DNA of 64,000 nucleotides from Chryseobacterium sp. MYb264. GTDB lineage: Bacteria > Bacteroidota > Bacteroidia > Flavobacteriales > Weeksellaceae. The notes beneath the pieces are model-generated. The model was not told where the DNA came from, made no database searches, and was given only the letters and a program-made list of their open reading frames with translations. The position numbers and the translations under genes were made by a program. The stretch covers positions 2,480,001-2,544,000 of the forward strand of contig NZ_CP142422.1 of the NCBI RefSeq assembly GCF_035974275.1. Direction: 5' to 3'. Shown piece by piece: positions 1 to 9,121 of this stretch; position 1 is the first letter of the stretch; every line of letters starts with the position of its first letter.

Positions 1-1154
1 TTCCAGTTTCCAGAATACTCTTTGATATCTCCGGCAAGAATTTTCGCCAACGTGGTTTTTCCCTGTCCGTTTTGTCCAAGAAGGGCAATTCTGTCCCCTC
101 TCTGAACGATGAAGTCTACATCATCAAAGATTTGTTTTTCACCATAAGATTTTCCAAGATTTTCCGCTTCGAAAATAACTTTCCCAGGAACCTGAGACTG
201 TACGAAACGGATATTGAATTTCGAAACGTCTTCGTTGTCCACTTCAATACGCTCGATTTTATCTAATTTTTTGATCAGTGATTGCGCGAAAGATGCTTTG
301 GTAGCACTTGCACGGAATTTATTGATGTTATCTTCCATTTGCTTGATCTCCGCATCCTGATTCTTTTTAGCCTGAATCAGTTTTTCACGGCGGTCTTCAC
401 GCATGATCAGATATTTTGAATAGTTAGCCTTGTAATCATCCACTTTTCTGTTGTTCACATCAAAGGTACGGTTACAAACAGCGGTCATGAATTGCTTATC
501 GTGACTTACCAGAACAATGGCTCCAGGATAATCTTTCAGGAAGTTTTCAAGCCAGATGATGGATTCCATATCCAGGTGATTGGTAGGCTCATCGAGAAGC
601 ATGATGTCATTCTTTTGAAGAAGCAGTTTTGCCAGTTCAATTCTCATTCTCCAGCCTCCTGAAAATTCATCGGTAATTTTTTGAAAATCATCTGCTTTAA
701 AACCAAGACCGAACAATACCTTTTCGATATCCCCTTCCAGATTATAGGCATCATGGTGCATCAAAAGGTCGTTCAGATCCGTCATTCTGTTGATAAGATC
801 TGTATAAGAATCACTTTCATAGTCGGTTCTTACCGTCAACTGATGGTTGATTTCTTCCAGTTCATCTTTCCATGCATTAATTTGCTCGAAAGCCTGCGTC
901 GTTTCTGCCCAGACGGTTCTTCCTTTCACAAAATCAAGATCCTGTTTTAGGAAACCGATGGTAATATTTCCTTCAGGAACTACATTTCCTTCATAAAAAG
1001 TAATTTCTCCGGAAAGCATTTTCAATAAAGTGGATTTTCCCGCTCCATTTTTACCAACCAACCCAATTTTATCATCCTTTTTAATGGTGAAATTGACGTT
1101 TTGAAACAGATAGTTTCCCGAGTGATGTAATCCTAGACCTTGAACCGAAAGCAT
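1..1154 (-). CDS. ABC-F family ATP-binding protein (C-terminus outside window)
   Basis: This is a soluble ABC-F ATPase of the ribosome-associated translation-factor type. The start is the ATG at 1154; the reading frame runs off the left edge, so about 384 residues are visible. The first nucleotide-binding domain has Walker A GKNGAGKST, signature FSGGWRMR and Walker B LLDEPTNHLD. It is followed by a charged linker rich in Lys/Arg/Glu, the region that contacts the ribosome in this family, and then by a second Walker A, GQNGQGKTT. There are no membrane segments, which excludes a transporter. The exact ABC-F subgroup cannot be fixed without the C-terminus. Confidence 0.93.
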   Translation of the reverse strand, partial: MLSVQGLGLHHSGNYLFQNVNFTIKKDDKIGLVGKNGAGKSTLLKMLSGEITFYEGNVVPEGNITIGFLKQDLDFVKGRTVWAETTQAFEQINAWKDELEEINHQLTVRTDYESDSYTDLINRMTDLNDLLMHHDAYNLEGDIEKVLFGLGFKADDFQKITDEFSGGWRMRIELAKLLLQKNDIMLLDEPTNHLDMESIIWLENFLKDYPGAIVLVSHDKQFMTAVCNRTFDVNNRKVDDYKANYSKYLIMREDRREKLIQAKKNQDAEIKQMEDNINKFRASATKASFAQSLIKKLDKIERIEVDNEDVSKFNIRFVQSQVPGKVIFEAENLGKSYGEKQIFDDVDFIVQRGDRIALLGQNGQGKTTLAKILAGDIKEYSGNW

Positions 1155-1282
1155 GTTAAATAATGATTAATAAGTGAGTAATGAATTTTCGCGTGCAAAA
1201 ATACGGAAAAAGAAATGAATACTCGAATCTGTTAAAATTCATAGGCTCATTTTAATTTTATCATCAGGGGAGGCGAATGACT

Positions 1283-1313
1283 TAAAAAAAAGAATCGCCC
1301 TGACCGGCGATCC
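1283..1313 (-). terminator. Rho-independent terminator
   Basis: ATCGCC (1294-1299) pairs with GGCGAT (1306-1311). Read on the minus strand, the hairpin is followed by a run of eight T. It lies just past the stop of the DUF2235 hydrolase and probably ends the two-component operon. Confidence 0.75.
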
Positions 1314-1342
1314 TTTAACCTAAACTTAAAACTGAAAAAGTA

Positions 1343-2695
1343 CTAACATTTATTATTATAAAAATTTTCCTTTACCAATATGGTACGGCTCCAATGATCA
1401 TTATTCGGGATATTGGCAGCATATGCATAATCTATAACAGAATCTTCCATGAGATCTACGCCTGAGCGAAGCGTGGCTCCCATGGAATTGACCAGTTCGC
1501 CCTGTGCGTTACCGGGGACATTCAACCCACTGTTGATTAATTCGGCATCCATCTGTCCTTCTTTATTTCTAAGTAGAGACCTTGGATATAGTCCGAAATT
1601 GGCTGAGAAGTGGGTATAATCCGCCAGTTTTTCATAATCATAATCCGGTCGTAAAGCCTCGGAAAGTTCTCTGGTATATTTCTCAACTTCATTTGAAAGA
1701 GTAACTAAACACGAATGTTTTTCCGGATCAAGTTCAAAATTTGAGGCATCGAAAGTAGTGTTAAAAACATTTTGAAGCTCATTGGTTTCAGTTAACATGA
1801 GTTTTCCGTAAACTTTCGACAAATCACTATAGACCCAATCACGGACAACATATCCCTCAGAAAAGACCATTTCTTTTTCAGTCTGATAATATTTCAAAGG
1901 GTGAGCCCAGATTTTATTTCCTTTGGAGTCCAGAGAGTTTTCACTGATATTTTCAATATACTTAACCAATGCTTCTTCATCCGTATAATTTCCGGTTATA
2001 TACACCGCATGTGGTGCTTCGAGATAACCACCTCCCACATCCGCATGAACACCGGGAACAAAAATTTCTTTATGAACTGAATCTCCTGCCCTGTATAATG
2101 AATCAACCTTCTCTTTTGATTCATCAAAAAAACCGGTTAGTGGAAAAAAATACCTGCACTCATGTACAGCACAAATATGTAAAGCTTTTTCAACTTCTGG
2201 CAACACCGTAACCTGATAATCATTAAAAGGGGTAGACTCCACAGTATCAAAAACACCTAAAAATTTAATTTTAATAATAGACTTGCATCCAAAATCCTTC
2301 TGGAGCAGCTCGTAGCAGAGATTTCTAGCCAGCATACTTCCTCTGCTGAAACCGTAAACGTAAAAATGATATTCCTGAGCTTCACCGGTAACTGTGTTAT
2401 CAATGAAAGCAAAAGCTTTTTTACGTTTGTCTTCAGAAGAATATCCGGTAGATCCTTCAGGATTGAGACATGTTGCCATTGCAAAATCACTATCTTCTGC
2501 CCCATCTAATGTTCCGATTCCTTCTATATAACATTTCTGATGGCCATTAAAAAGTTCAAAAAGCTTGTAAATATTTGTTACGGCAGCGTAATAGCTTTCA
2601 TTATTTTGTCGAAGCTTTTCCGAAGAGGTTGCATTTCTGCCGTTATTTCCGGTTCCGTCGAAGAAAACTCCGATAGAAATAATACTATTTTTCAT
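1343..2695 (-). CDS. DUF2235 alpha/beta hydrolase (Tle1-like phospholipase family)
   Basis: A 450-residue protein of the DUF2235 family, which includes the type VI secretion lipase effectors Tle1. Seen directly: FDGTGNN close to the N-terminus, nucleophile elbow YGFSRGS with Ser near residue 117, and HADVGGGY, which carries the family Asp/His signature. The frame is open upstream to 2872, but I chose the ATG at 2695. It directly precedes the conserved FFDGT strand and avoids a 50-bp overlap with the response regulator gene. There is no signal peptide from this start. It is the last gene of a two-component operon, so its expression may depend on that system. Whether it is a secreted effector or an intracellular lipase cannot be read from the sequence; no VgrG, PAAR or immunity gene is adjacent. 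Confidence 0.8.
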   Translation of the reverse strand: MKNSIISIGVFFDGTGNNGRNATSSEKLRQNNESYYAAVTNIYKLFELFNGHQKCYIEGIGTLDGAEDSDFAMATCLNPEGSTGYSSEDKRKKAFAFIDNTVTGEAQEYHFYVYGFSRGSMLARNLCYELLQKDFGCKSIIKIKFLGVFDTVESTPFNDYQVTVLPEVEKALHICAVHECRYFFPLTGFFDESKEKVDSLYRAGDSVHKEIFVPGVHADVGGGYLEAPHAVYITGNYTDEEALVKYIENISENSLDSKGNKIWAHPLKYYQTEKEMVFSEGYVVRDWVYSDLSKVYGKLMLTETNELQNVFNTTFDASNFELDPEKHSCLVTLSNEVEKYTRELSEALRPDYDYEKLADYTHFSANFGLYPRSLLRNKEGQMDAELINSGLNVPGNAQGELVNSMGATLRSGVDLMEDSVIDYAYAANIPNNDHWSRTILVKENFYNNKC

Positions 2696-2822
2696 GCCTT
2701 GTGGTTTTATATATTCTTCAAGAAAGAAGTTGCTTTTTATTGAACACCCCAAAGTAACGTTGAAAAACAGCAAAGAAATAGCGTAAAAAACACCAAATAA
2801 AAAATTCCGTATTTCTACGGAA

Positions 2823-3503
2823 TTATATTTTGGTGGAGATCGAATAAATATTGTTGATAATGGCATAAACAACGATGCCTACCGTATTTTTAGCGCCTAT
2901 TTTTTCAAGAACCCTCTGCCTGTGGCTTTCCACCGTTCTTGGGCTAATGAATAATTTTTCTGCAATTTCATTGTTGGTAAATTCCTGACAGATAAGTTTT
3001 ACGACCTCTTTTTCCCTCTCTGAAAGTTCGTCTTCCATTTCAAAAAGAGATCTTTTTTTTGTTGAACTGTTCATATAAGAAAACAGCATCTGGTGATCTT
3101 CCTGAGTAAAGAACACTCCATTTTTATGTACCATTGTAATGGCTTCAATAAATGTTTTTCTGTCAGAATTTTTAGGGAGAAATGCAGCCACTCCTAATTT
3201 CACCATATAGCCTAAAATAGAAGTTTTATAGTGGGAGGATAGGATGATTATTTTCAGATCCGGATATTTTTCTTTCAGAATTTCAACAAGTTCAAAACCA
3301 TTCATAGGCTGCATTTGTACATCTACCAATGCGATATTGGGAAATTCTTCAGGAGATAATGTTTCCAGCTGTTGAATAAATTCGGGTCCGTTATTGGAGG
3401 TAAGAGTAACGGAGATATTTTTTTCTGTAGACAATAGCATCTTCACCCCTTCGAGGATCAGTTGTTCATCATCTATCAGCGCTATTTTGATTTGGGAGTT
3501 CAT
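2823..3503 (-). CDS. Response regulator, NarL/LuxR type
   Basis: A 226-residue two-component response regulator. The receiver domain (about residues 5-125) has the acidic pair DD at 11-12, the phospho-acceptor Asp61 in ALVDVQMQPMNG and the conserved Lys111 in FLPKN. The C-terminal LuxR helix-turn-helix (about 155-220) reads LSEREKEVVKLICQEFTNNE and then the recognition region SPRTVESHRQRVLEK. Its start overlaps the kinase gene by 35 bp, so the two are probably translationally coupled. It would bind DNA as a phosphorylated dimer. Its targets are unknown, though the downstream DUF2235 hydrolase gene is in the same run. Confidence 0.95.
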   Translation of the reverse strand: MNSQIKIALIDDEQLILEGVKMLLSTEKNISVTLTSNNGPEFIQQLETLSPEEFPNIALVDVQMQPMNGFELVEILKEKYPDLKIIILSSHYKTSILGYMVKLGVAAFLPKNSDRKTFIEAITMVHKNGVFFTQEDHQMLFSYMNSSTKKRSLFEMEDELSEREKEVVKLICQEFTNNEIAEKLFISPRTVESHRQRVLEKIGAKNTVGIVVYAIINNIYSISTKI

Positions 3504-4287
3504 TGTATGGAATTTTTATGATTAAACGGCTTCCTTTATCGATCATATTTTTCCATTTGTGTTGTGCATTCATCGATTTGATGCGGGATTCTATATTTTT
3601 GATTCCCATTCCTTTTTTTACGGCTTCGTATTCAAAACTTTGTCCGTTATCTGAAATTACCACCGAAAGATAGGTTTGATTATCTTTAATATAAATCCAG
3701 ATCCGCGTAGCTTTAGAATGCTTCAGAACATTGGTTGTACATTCCTGAATAATTCTATATAACTGAACTTCAATGAATTTATTTTTTCTCTGAAATTTAG
3801 GACTGACGCTCAGAGAAATATTTACTCTGTTGGATAAATTGGCAATTAACTCCTCAATATACAAAACCAATCCCACCGTTTCCAGATTCACCGGATATAA
3901 TGAGTGAGAAATGCTTCTGGCAGAATCTATAAGAGAAGACATCTGACCGGAAATATTTTTTTTGATGAGCTCATCTCCTTTGGTATCCAGATTATTCAAC
4001 CATAAAGATAAGATATTCAAACGATTTCCAATGTCATCATGAATCATGACGGCAATTCTTTTCCTTTCTTCTTCCTGTGCTTTGATATTTTCCAAAGCCA
4101 GATTTTTCTGATGTTGAATCTTTGCAAAATTCTGGGCATCTTTTTCACGAATAATCCTTGCAACAAACGTTCGATAACCCATTAATATAAAAAACACGAT
4201 AATAGCAAGCGTTACGATTATCAGAATGAGCAGATTGATATTTAGGGTTACTTCTTTAATTTTAAAAAGGTATAAATGATTGAACAA
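3469..4287 (-). CDS. Sensor histidine kinase, HisKA_3 type
   Basis: A 272-residue kinase. One transmembrane helix lies near residues 17-37, followed by a short coiled coil and a dimerisation/phosphoacceptor helix with His83 in the EERKRIAVMIHDDIGNRL context typical of HisKA_3 (NarX/DegS class). The HATPase domain follows, with N-box residues in IIQECTTNVLKHSKA and a glycine-rich KKGMGIKNIESRI loop. It has almost no extracytoplasmic part, so sensing is probably supplied by another protein. The gene upstream, overlapping by 40 bp, encodes a multi-pass membrane protein and is the obvious candidate. The start is taken as the ATG at 4287; a shorter non-ATG start cannot be excluded. Confidence 0.93.
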   Translation of the reverse strand: MFNHLYLFKIKEVTLNINLLILIIVTLAIIVFFILMGYRTFVARIIREKDAQNFAKIQHQKNLALENIKAQEEERKRIAVMIHDDIGNRLNILSLWLNNLDTKGDELIKKNISGQMSSLIDSARSISHSLYPVNLETVGLVLYIEELIANLSNRVNISLSVSPKFQRKNKFIEVQLYRIIQECTTNVLKHSKATRIWIYIKDNQTYLSVVISDNGQSFEYEAVKKGMGIKNIESRIKSMNAQHKWKNMIDKGSRLIIKIPYNELPNQNSADR

Positions 4288-4871
4288 TATAAGACGCCGG
4301 ACAAAATATTATTGGTTCCTAAAAGAAGGTAATAATCATTTTCATTGAGATTGGCTATCTGATTTTGAATGATAAATATAAAAACAGATACCGCATAATA
4401 GAAAAATACAAAGGCATCTACCAGTAAAAAACGGTTCTTGAGCTTATTGCCTTTAATTTCCTGTAATAAAACAAAACCGGAAAGGCACATAATCACGATA
4501 TTCGAGACCACTTTTACAATATCTGCATTATGCGGAAGATCTACACTGTATTTGGTAATTAAAAAAGCCAGACTAAGAAAAGCGATCAGATACAAGACTG
4601 TCTTCGGCAGATTCAGCTTCCTTGCAAAAAGCGTTGTTAAAAGGTAAAACTCTCCAGTAATGTAGATGGGATAGAGAAACGAAGTATCCTGAAAATCAAA
4701 AAACTGTGTTAAAATATTGGTAATTGCTTCGATAATAAAAAGAAAAACAATATAGAGATTATATTGCTTTTCTTCTTTATATAATAGAGAATACTTCGCA
4801 CCTCCGCAAATACAGGAAGTAAGAAGTAAAAAGTTAGTTATTCCCCAGGTTATAATAAAATAATTATACAT
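4248..4871 (-). CDS. Multi-pass membrane protein, putative sensor partner of the kinase
   Basis: A 207-residue, very hydrophobic protein with about six or seven predicted membrane helices separated by short loops and a basic C-terminus (FLKLKK). I do not recognise a named family. Its 3' end overlaps the kinase gene by 40 bp. The kinase has only one helix and no sensor domain, so I infer that this protein is the membrane sensing module of a split sensor, analogous to 7TM-type input domains that are fused to kinases elsewhere. This could be a co-transcribed but functionally separate protein. Confidence 0.7.
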   Translation of the reverse strand: MYNYFIITWGITNFLLLTSCICGGAKYSLLYKEEKQYNLYIVFLFIIEAITNILTQFFDFQDTSFLYPIYITGEFYLLTTLFARKLNLPKTVLYLIAFLSLAFLITKYSVDLPHNADIVKVVSNIVIMCLSGFVLLQEIKGNKLKNRFLLVDAFVFFYYAVSVFIFIIQNQIANLNENDYYLLLGTNNILSGVLYCSIIYTFLKLKK

Positions 4872-4877
4872 TATGTC

Positions 4878-5633
4878 TTATAACTTACAAATCGGCGGAC
4901 AAGGTCTAGACCAATCGTAGGTGTTTGAAATCATTTCTACACTGGCGCCTACTCCGCTTTCCAATTTATCATCTTTATAATAAGAAATAAAAATAAGAGT
5001 TACCAATGTCTGCTGGAAAATGGCAGAATATTTGAGTCCAAACGAACAGATTACTTTATCCAGATCTCCTTTTTGTGAAGTTGAAGAGATGTCCTCTGAC
5101 GGCGCATAAAATCTTTCAAAAATATTCTTCTGTTTTGTCTGGTCATACTTTCTGGCCTCATTATAGAACCAGTCCATCCCTTCGTTTCTCCAGCTTTCGA
5201 TGGCAGCTACCACCTTGTCCTGCTCCAGCAAAGGAACATTGGCCACCGGAAAATACGTGTTGGCACTATCGTCAATTTTCTGCAGATCATTAGAAAGAAC
5301 GGCATGTTTTACGACGGTATACTGCTTTGTTTCCACCAGCCGAATATCCCCGCTGCACTTTGCCAAAGTACTGAAAGGATATTCTTCCTGTTCAATCTTA
5401 AAGCCTTTTTCGTCAAGCGGACATAGGGCAAGAATCAGAGCGCCGTTGTAAATTCCTACTTCTGCGCAAAATTCGCTGCCTTTGTTTCTGCTTTTCAGCC
5501 ACTCGATCTGACCTGCGTCAAATTCAAAAATATTGCTGGTAGGGATCAGGTTTTCAACTTCGTTGTACTTCTCTGATACAGCACTCCATTGTGAAACTGC
5601 ACGTACTAATTCGTCTCTGTTTAATGTTGTCAT
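4878..5633 (-). CDS. Hypothetical protein
   Basis: A 251-residue soluble protein of unknown function, starting at the ATG at 5633. It has no signal peptide and no membrane helix. It contains several Trp/Tyr-rich segments and a Cys-Pro-Pro-Ile-Cys motif three residues before the C-terminus. It ends 6 bp before the membrane-protein gene, so it is very likely the first gene of the two-component operon. I recognise no domain, and a role in the signalling system is only suggested by position. Confidence 0.6.
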   Translation of the reverse strand: MTTLNRDELVRAVSQWSAVSEKYNEVENLIPTSNIFEFDAGQIEWLKSRNKGSEFCAEVGIYNGALILALCPLDEKGFKIEQEEYPFSTLAKCSGDIRLVETKQYTVVKHAVLSNDLQKIDDSANTYFPVANVPLLEQDKVVAAIESWRNEGMDWFYNEARKYDQTKQKNIFERFYAPSEDISSTSQKGDLDKVICSFGLKYSAIFQQTLVTLIFISYYKDDKLESGVGASVEMISNTYDWSRPCPPICKL

Positions 5634-5711
5634 ATTACATGGTAAATTAAGTGTATAAAATTATGTAAACTTAATAATGTACACAACTATTCACGTTAAA
5701 TTGAATTTAAA

Positions 5712-6344
5712 TTAATAATTTCTTACCGTAACATGATAACAGCTTTGCTGCTTTTCTTTGATATAATAAATTCTGCCCGCAGCAGCATAATATTTTAAAA
5801 CTTTTTCGAGAGCAAGCTCCATTTTAAGATTATTTCTGAGCTGATCATTAAATCTGACATATGAAATATCAAAGGAATTTCCATAATTGTGGGAACTGAT
5901 TCCCAATGAAGCGTTAGAATTCACCTTTCTGAGCCTGCACTGATCTTCCAGTGTTCTGGTAATGGAAGACACCGTAAAAGTATGTCCTTTTGTTTCCTTA
6001 CTAAACCTTGTTCCCATACTTTCGAGCGTCATCTTGGCTTTCGAAACCATCCATGCTCTGCTATAATCCAGTTTCTGAACCCGATATCCCTTCCCCGATT
6101 TTTTCACTTTATGGAATTTTCCATTATTGATATATTTTTGAACGGTTCTGGAATCTTTCAGAAGTTGAATTCCGAAACTTTTGGATGTATTGAGATGGGG
6201 TTGATAAAGAGCCGTGGCCTGTACTTTCAAGACTTCATTAAGGTCATAGCAAGGCAAGACTTTTTTTGAGGATTTCTTTGCTCCTTGGGAGTAAAACACC
6301 GTAAAAATACATGAAACACAAATCACACTCAATATCTTTCTCAT
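5712..6344 (-). CDS. Secreted DUF5715 family protein (D,D-peptidase-like motif)
   Basis: A 210-residue protein with a signal peptide at residues 1-20 (MRKILSVICVSCIFTVFYSQ). The C-terminal half carries GISSHNYGNSFDISYV, which resembles the S-x-H-x-x-G-x-(A/S)-x-D zinc-site motif of VanY/MepA-type peptidases and is the hallmark of DUF5715. A role in cell-wall peptide trimming in the periplasm is therefore plausible but unproven. The start ATG at 6344 gives a good signal peptide. It is separated from the upstream and downstream genes by about 80-110 bp and is probably transcribed alone. Confidence 0.72.
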   Translation of the reverse strand: MRKILSVICVSCIFTVFYSQGAKKSSKKVLPCYDLNEVLKVQATALYQPHLNTSKSFGIQLLKDSRTVQKYINNGKFHKVKKSGKGYRVQKLDYSRAWMVSKAKMTLESMGTRFSKETKGHTFTVSSITRTLEDQCRLRKVNSNASLGISSHNYGNSFDISYVRFNDQLRNNLKMELALEKVLKYYAAAGRIYYIKEKQQSCYHVTVRNY

Positions 6345-6455
6345 TAATCAGACTTTTAAAAATTTCAACAGAATCTAATAAATTAAAAAAATTATTTCAA
6401 TAATAATACCAATAACAGTATATTATTAATTAAAATAAAGAGTGTACATCTTAAT

Positions 6456-7001
6456 TTATTTCAACTTTCTGATATCGAAAGGGTTCTTAAAAATCAATTC
6501 TTCATGCTTTCCCTTCACTTCCATTTTCTTTTGCAAAAGGGTAAGAGCGATTTTCCTGAGAAAAAAGTCTTTGTCATTCAGCTTCCAGTAAGATTCTTCA
6601 TGAATACGTTTGGGTTTCCGGATCATATAAAATTCGGTTTCCCAGGAGTCTACATTATGATAAAACTCAATAATTCCGCAATGTTCAGGGATCATGGAGT
6701 GCTCTACCATACCCATTGGCAGTAAAAAACTAAATGCATTGCAGACATAATCTCCACAGGAAATTTTATCGTGTTTTAAAAATTTTTCACCGGTCCCTGA
6801 ATGCGTATATGATTTTTTGAAATCGTTTTTAAAATCACTCTTAGAGAGCTTAATCTCAATCTCATGACTGAACCCTTCAGAATTAATAATAAGAATATCT
6901 GCTTCCCAATCGCCCTGAAAATGATTAGTCAGCACCGTTTCTTTCTCAAAATCACATTGAGAATGTAGGTAGGCATGCACCAATTCTTCTATTTTTAACA
7001 T
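6456..7001 (-). CDS. Nuclease-like protein (PD-(D/E)xK-type motif)
   Basis: A 181-residue protein without signal peptide. The region at residues 25-60 reads W-E-A-D-I-L-I-I-N followed by H-E-I-E-I-K-L-S. This Asp ... Glu-x-Lys arrangement is typical of small PD-(D/E)xK endonuclease-like folds such as the MmcB and VRR-NUC groups. The middle contains a Cys-Gly-Asp-Tyr-Val-Cys pair. The function is inferred from the motif only; nothing in the neighbourhood (a LuxE-like enzyme upstream, a DUF5715 protein downstream) gives a pathway. The start is the ATG at 7001. Confidence 0.5.
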   Translation of the reverse strand: MLKIEELVHAYLHSQCDFEKETVLTNHFQGDWEADILIINSEGFSHEIEIKLSKSDFKNDFKKSYTHSGTGEKFLKHDKISCGDYVCNAFSFLLPMGMVEHSMIPEHCGIIEFYHNVDSWETEFYMIRKPKRIHEESYWKLNDKDFFLRKIALTLLQKKMEVKGKHEELIFKNPFDIRKLK

Positions 7002-7155
7002 GATGAATGATTGTTGGTTGTTGATTGCCGGTAATTGGTTAGGGTTATTATACTCAAAAGAACACTCTACTCACTACACAGCTTCATTCTTTTTCCTTGA
7101 AAAAGGACAGTCTTCAGACCCTATAGGACAAAACTCTTTTACTCTACGACTCCAG

Positions 7156-8181
7156 CTAGCTCACCAAAAGGCTACACCCGCGAATATCCGAATGATCTAT
7201 TCTTCCCAAAACCTGAAATTGAGTTCCGAAAGTTTTACCCAAATCCTGCGTTGCTATAAATGCACAAGAATGGATATTCGCCAGATCGATAATATTGATC
7301 GCTCCGGTTCTCCCTTCTCGTTCATAATTAAAGGGGTCCTCGGCATTTCTCACCATTATTCTCATCCAATTCGGACACTGGTATATATTTTCGCCCAGGG
7401 AATAGGCCTGAGAAAGCAATTCTGTCATTGAATATTCAGAATAAATTTTATCCGTTTTAAAGCCGTCCTGTAAAATATTCAGCAATTCGTCTTTGGTCAT
7501 CTCTTCTTTTCGCCCTTTCATTCCACCGGTTTCTATAACCGTAAGAAAGTCTGACGACTTGAGAGTCTGAGAGCTTGAATGGCAATAATCGAGGAAATCT
7601 AATAAGGCAAATGAGACTCCGAAAAGTATAACTTTTTTATCCTTTAATTTATGTAAAAGTCTAAACAAATCTTCGTGATTATAGAGGAAATATCCGTTTT
7701 CCGGCTTGGCAGATTTTTGCATCAAATAATCTACCATATATATTAAGGAAGAATGTTGTTTTTCAAGATAGCTTGGCAGCAATCCCAAAAAGATAAAGCC
7801 TTCAGGCTTTCCGATAAACTGATCGAAGCTTTTGTAAATACTTTCCTGATAGATCGTTTCGTCTGCAATATGATGTTTAGAAAGCGTCATTTGTGTTGTC
7901 CCCGAACTCTGAAAATACAGTTCTGAGGACTTTGCCGAATCCAGGATCTTATGATTTTTAAACATTTCAATAGGAAGAAAAGGAATTTGAGCCAGACTTT
8001 TAACCTCATCAGGATTAATTTTCAGGTAATCCACAAATTTCCTGTAAATATCTAAATTTTGATACTGATGTTGAAATGTCATTAAAGCGGCAGCCAAAAA
8101 GTCCTGCTCGGTCTGTATGTCGAATATATTTTTCAAAACAAAATTATTTTTAAAACCTATTAATGATTCAGAATGAAACAT
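7156..8181 (-). CDS. LuxE-like acyl-protein synthetase / acyltransferase family protein
   Basis: A 341-residue protein of the LuxE (acyl-protein synthetase, PF04443) adenylate-forming type. It has an N-terminal helical part with LAQIPFLPIEMFKNH, the phosphate-binding segment SSGTTQ near residue 92, and YSMTELLSQAYS near residue 250, the acceptor-like motif of adenylating enzymes. In luminous bacteria LuxE activates fatty acids. In Flavobacteria, relatives sit in core genomes with unknown substrates, so I would not call a specific reaction. It has no luxCDAB neighbours. Confidence 0.75.
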   Translation of the reverse strand: MFHSESLIGFKNNFVLKNIFDIQTEQDFLAAALMTFQHQYQNLDIYRKFVDYLKINPDEVKSLAQIPFLPIEMFKNHKILDSAKSSELYFQSSGTTQMTLSKHHIADETIYQESIYKSFDQFIGKPEGFIFLGLLPSYLEKQHSSLIYMVDYLMQKSAKPENGYFLYNHEDLFRLLHKLKDKKVILFGVSFALLDFLDYCHSSSQTLKSSDFLTVIETGGMKGRKEEMTKDELLNILQDGFKTDKIYSEYSMTELLSQAYSLGENIYQCPNWMRIMVRNAEDPFNYEREGRTGAINIIDLANIHSCAFIATQDLGKTFGTQFQVLGRIDHSDIRGCSLLVS

Positions 8182-8278
8182 TTATAAAAAGGACATTATT
8201 TTTTAACTATTTTTTAATAATAAAATTAAAAATTGGTCAGGTTCTTGCAACTATAAATCCGGAATATGGATTAAAAAC

Positions 8279-8299
8279 AGGATGATTTCAAAATCATCC
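8279..8299 (-). terminator. Terminator overlapping the lpxH stop codon
   Basis: GGATGATTT and AAATCATCC form a nine-base-pair stem with a two-base loop. On the minus strand it is followed by TGTTTTTAA. The lpxH stop codon lies inside the stem. Confidence 0.7.
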
Positions 8300-9097
8300 G
8301 GAGATTACCTCTTTAAGGGGTAATTTTTTTTGTTCAAATGTCTTCAGTTCAAAATCTTTCTCGAAAACGCCGTAGGTAAAATAAGAGATCCAGTCTCCAA
8401 GGTTGATATATTTTGCATTACTGTCCAGTGAAAGAACCATGGGAAGGTGGCGGTGTCCATAAATAAAATAATTAATCTTTTCTGTCTTCAGTTTTTCTTT
8501 TGAATAAATAATCAGGAACTCTTTATCTTCCCCCAGAAACTCCTTATCCTCTTCTCCAGAGATCATTTTATTTTTCTGAGACATGTATAGGGCAATCTTC
8601 ATGGCAATATCCGGGTGCAGCCATTTAAAAAACCACTGCGCTACCGGATTGGTAAAGACTTTTTTCATTCTTTTATAACCTTTATCCCCAGGTCCCAACC
8701 CATCTCCGTGAGCCAGCAGAAACTGCTTTCCGCCCATTTCGAAATATTGCTTCTTATAAAAAACCGTACAGCCAATTTCGTCTTCCAGATAATCTTTCAT
8801 CCACAAATCATGGTTACCCACAAAAAAATAGACCTGAACCCCGTTGTCTTTCAGTTCCGCAATTTTACCCAATACACGAACATAGCCTTTGGGAATTACA
8901 TGCTCCCATTCATGCCAGAAATCGAACAGATCTCCCATTAAAAAAAGAACCTGCGCATCATGCTTTATTTCATCCATCCAACGGATGAATTTTTCTTCAC
9001 GTACTTTGCTTTCCTTTGGATCTGGCGCTCCAAAATGCTGGTCTGACGCAAAATATACTTTTTTTCCGGGTTCTAAATTAATGGTTGTTTTTAGCAC
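8294..9097 (-). CDS. lpxH: UDP-2,3-diacylglucosamine diphosphatase (LpxH-type)
   Basis: A 267-residue metallophosphoesterase that fits the lipid A pathway step hydrolysing UDP-2,3-diacylglucosamine to lipid X and UMP. Metal-binding motifs are in the expected order: SDQHFGAP (D-x-H), GDLFDFWHEW (GD), GNHDLWM (GNHD), HGDG, and GHRH near the C-terminus. FDFWHEW matches the LpxH active-site context better than generic phosphodiesterases. There is no signal peptide. It lies on the minus strand 25 bp after the pterin synthase stop and has its own terminator. Confidence 0.9.
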   Translation of the reverse strand: MLKTTINLEPGKKVYFASDQHFGAPDPKESKVREEKFIRWMDEIKHDAQVLFLMGDLFDFWHEWEHVIPKGYVRVLGKIAELKDNGVQVYFFVGNHDLWMKDYLEDEIGCTVFYKKQYFEMGGKQFLLAHGDGLGPGDKGYKRMKKVFTNPVAQWFFKWLHPDIAMKIALYMSQKNKMISGEEDKEFLGEDKEFLIIYSKEKLKTEKINYFIYGHRHLPMVLSLDSNAKYINLGDWISYFTYGVFEKDFELKTFEQKKLPLKEVISG

Positions 9098-9121
9098 CGT
9101 TTTGAACTTTTAGTCAGTAAA

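Noticed and set aside
1343..2872. Longer 509-codon form of the DUF2235 protein with a lipobox-like GCS
   Set aside because: It would overlap the response regulator by 50 bp, the lipobox-like Cys is about 43 residues from the start, and conserved sequence begins only after 2695.
7156..8181. Part of a bioluminescence operon, because of the LuxE-like protein and the LLM oxidoreductase at 40 kb
   Set aside because: The two are 32 kb apart, no luxC, luxD, luxA or luxB homologues are present, and both families are common core genes in Flavobacteria.
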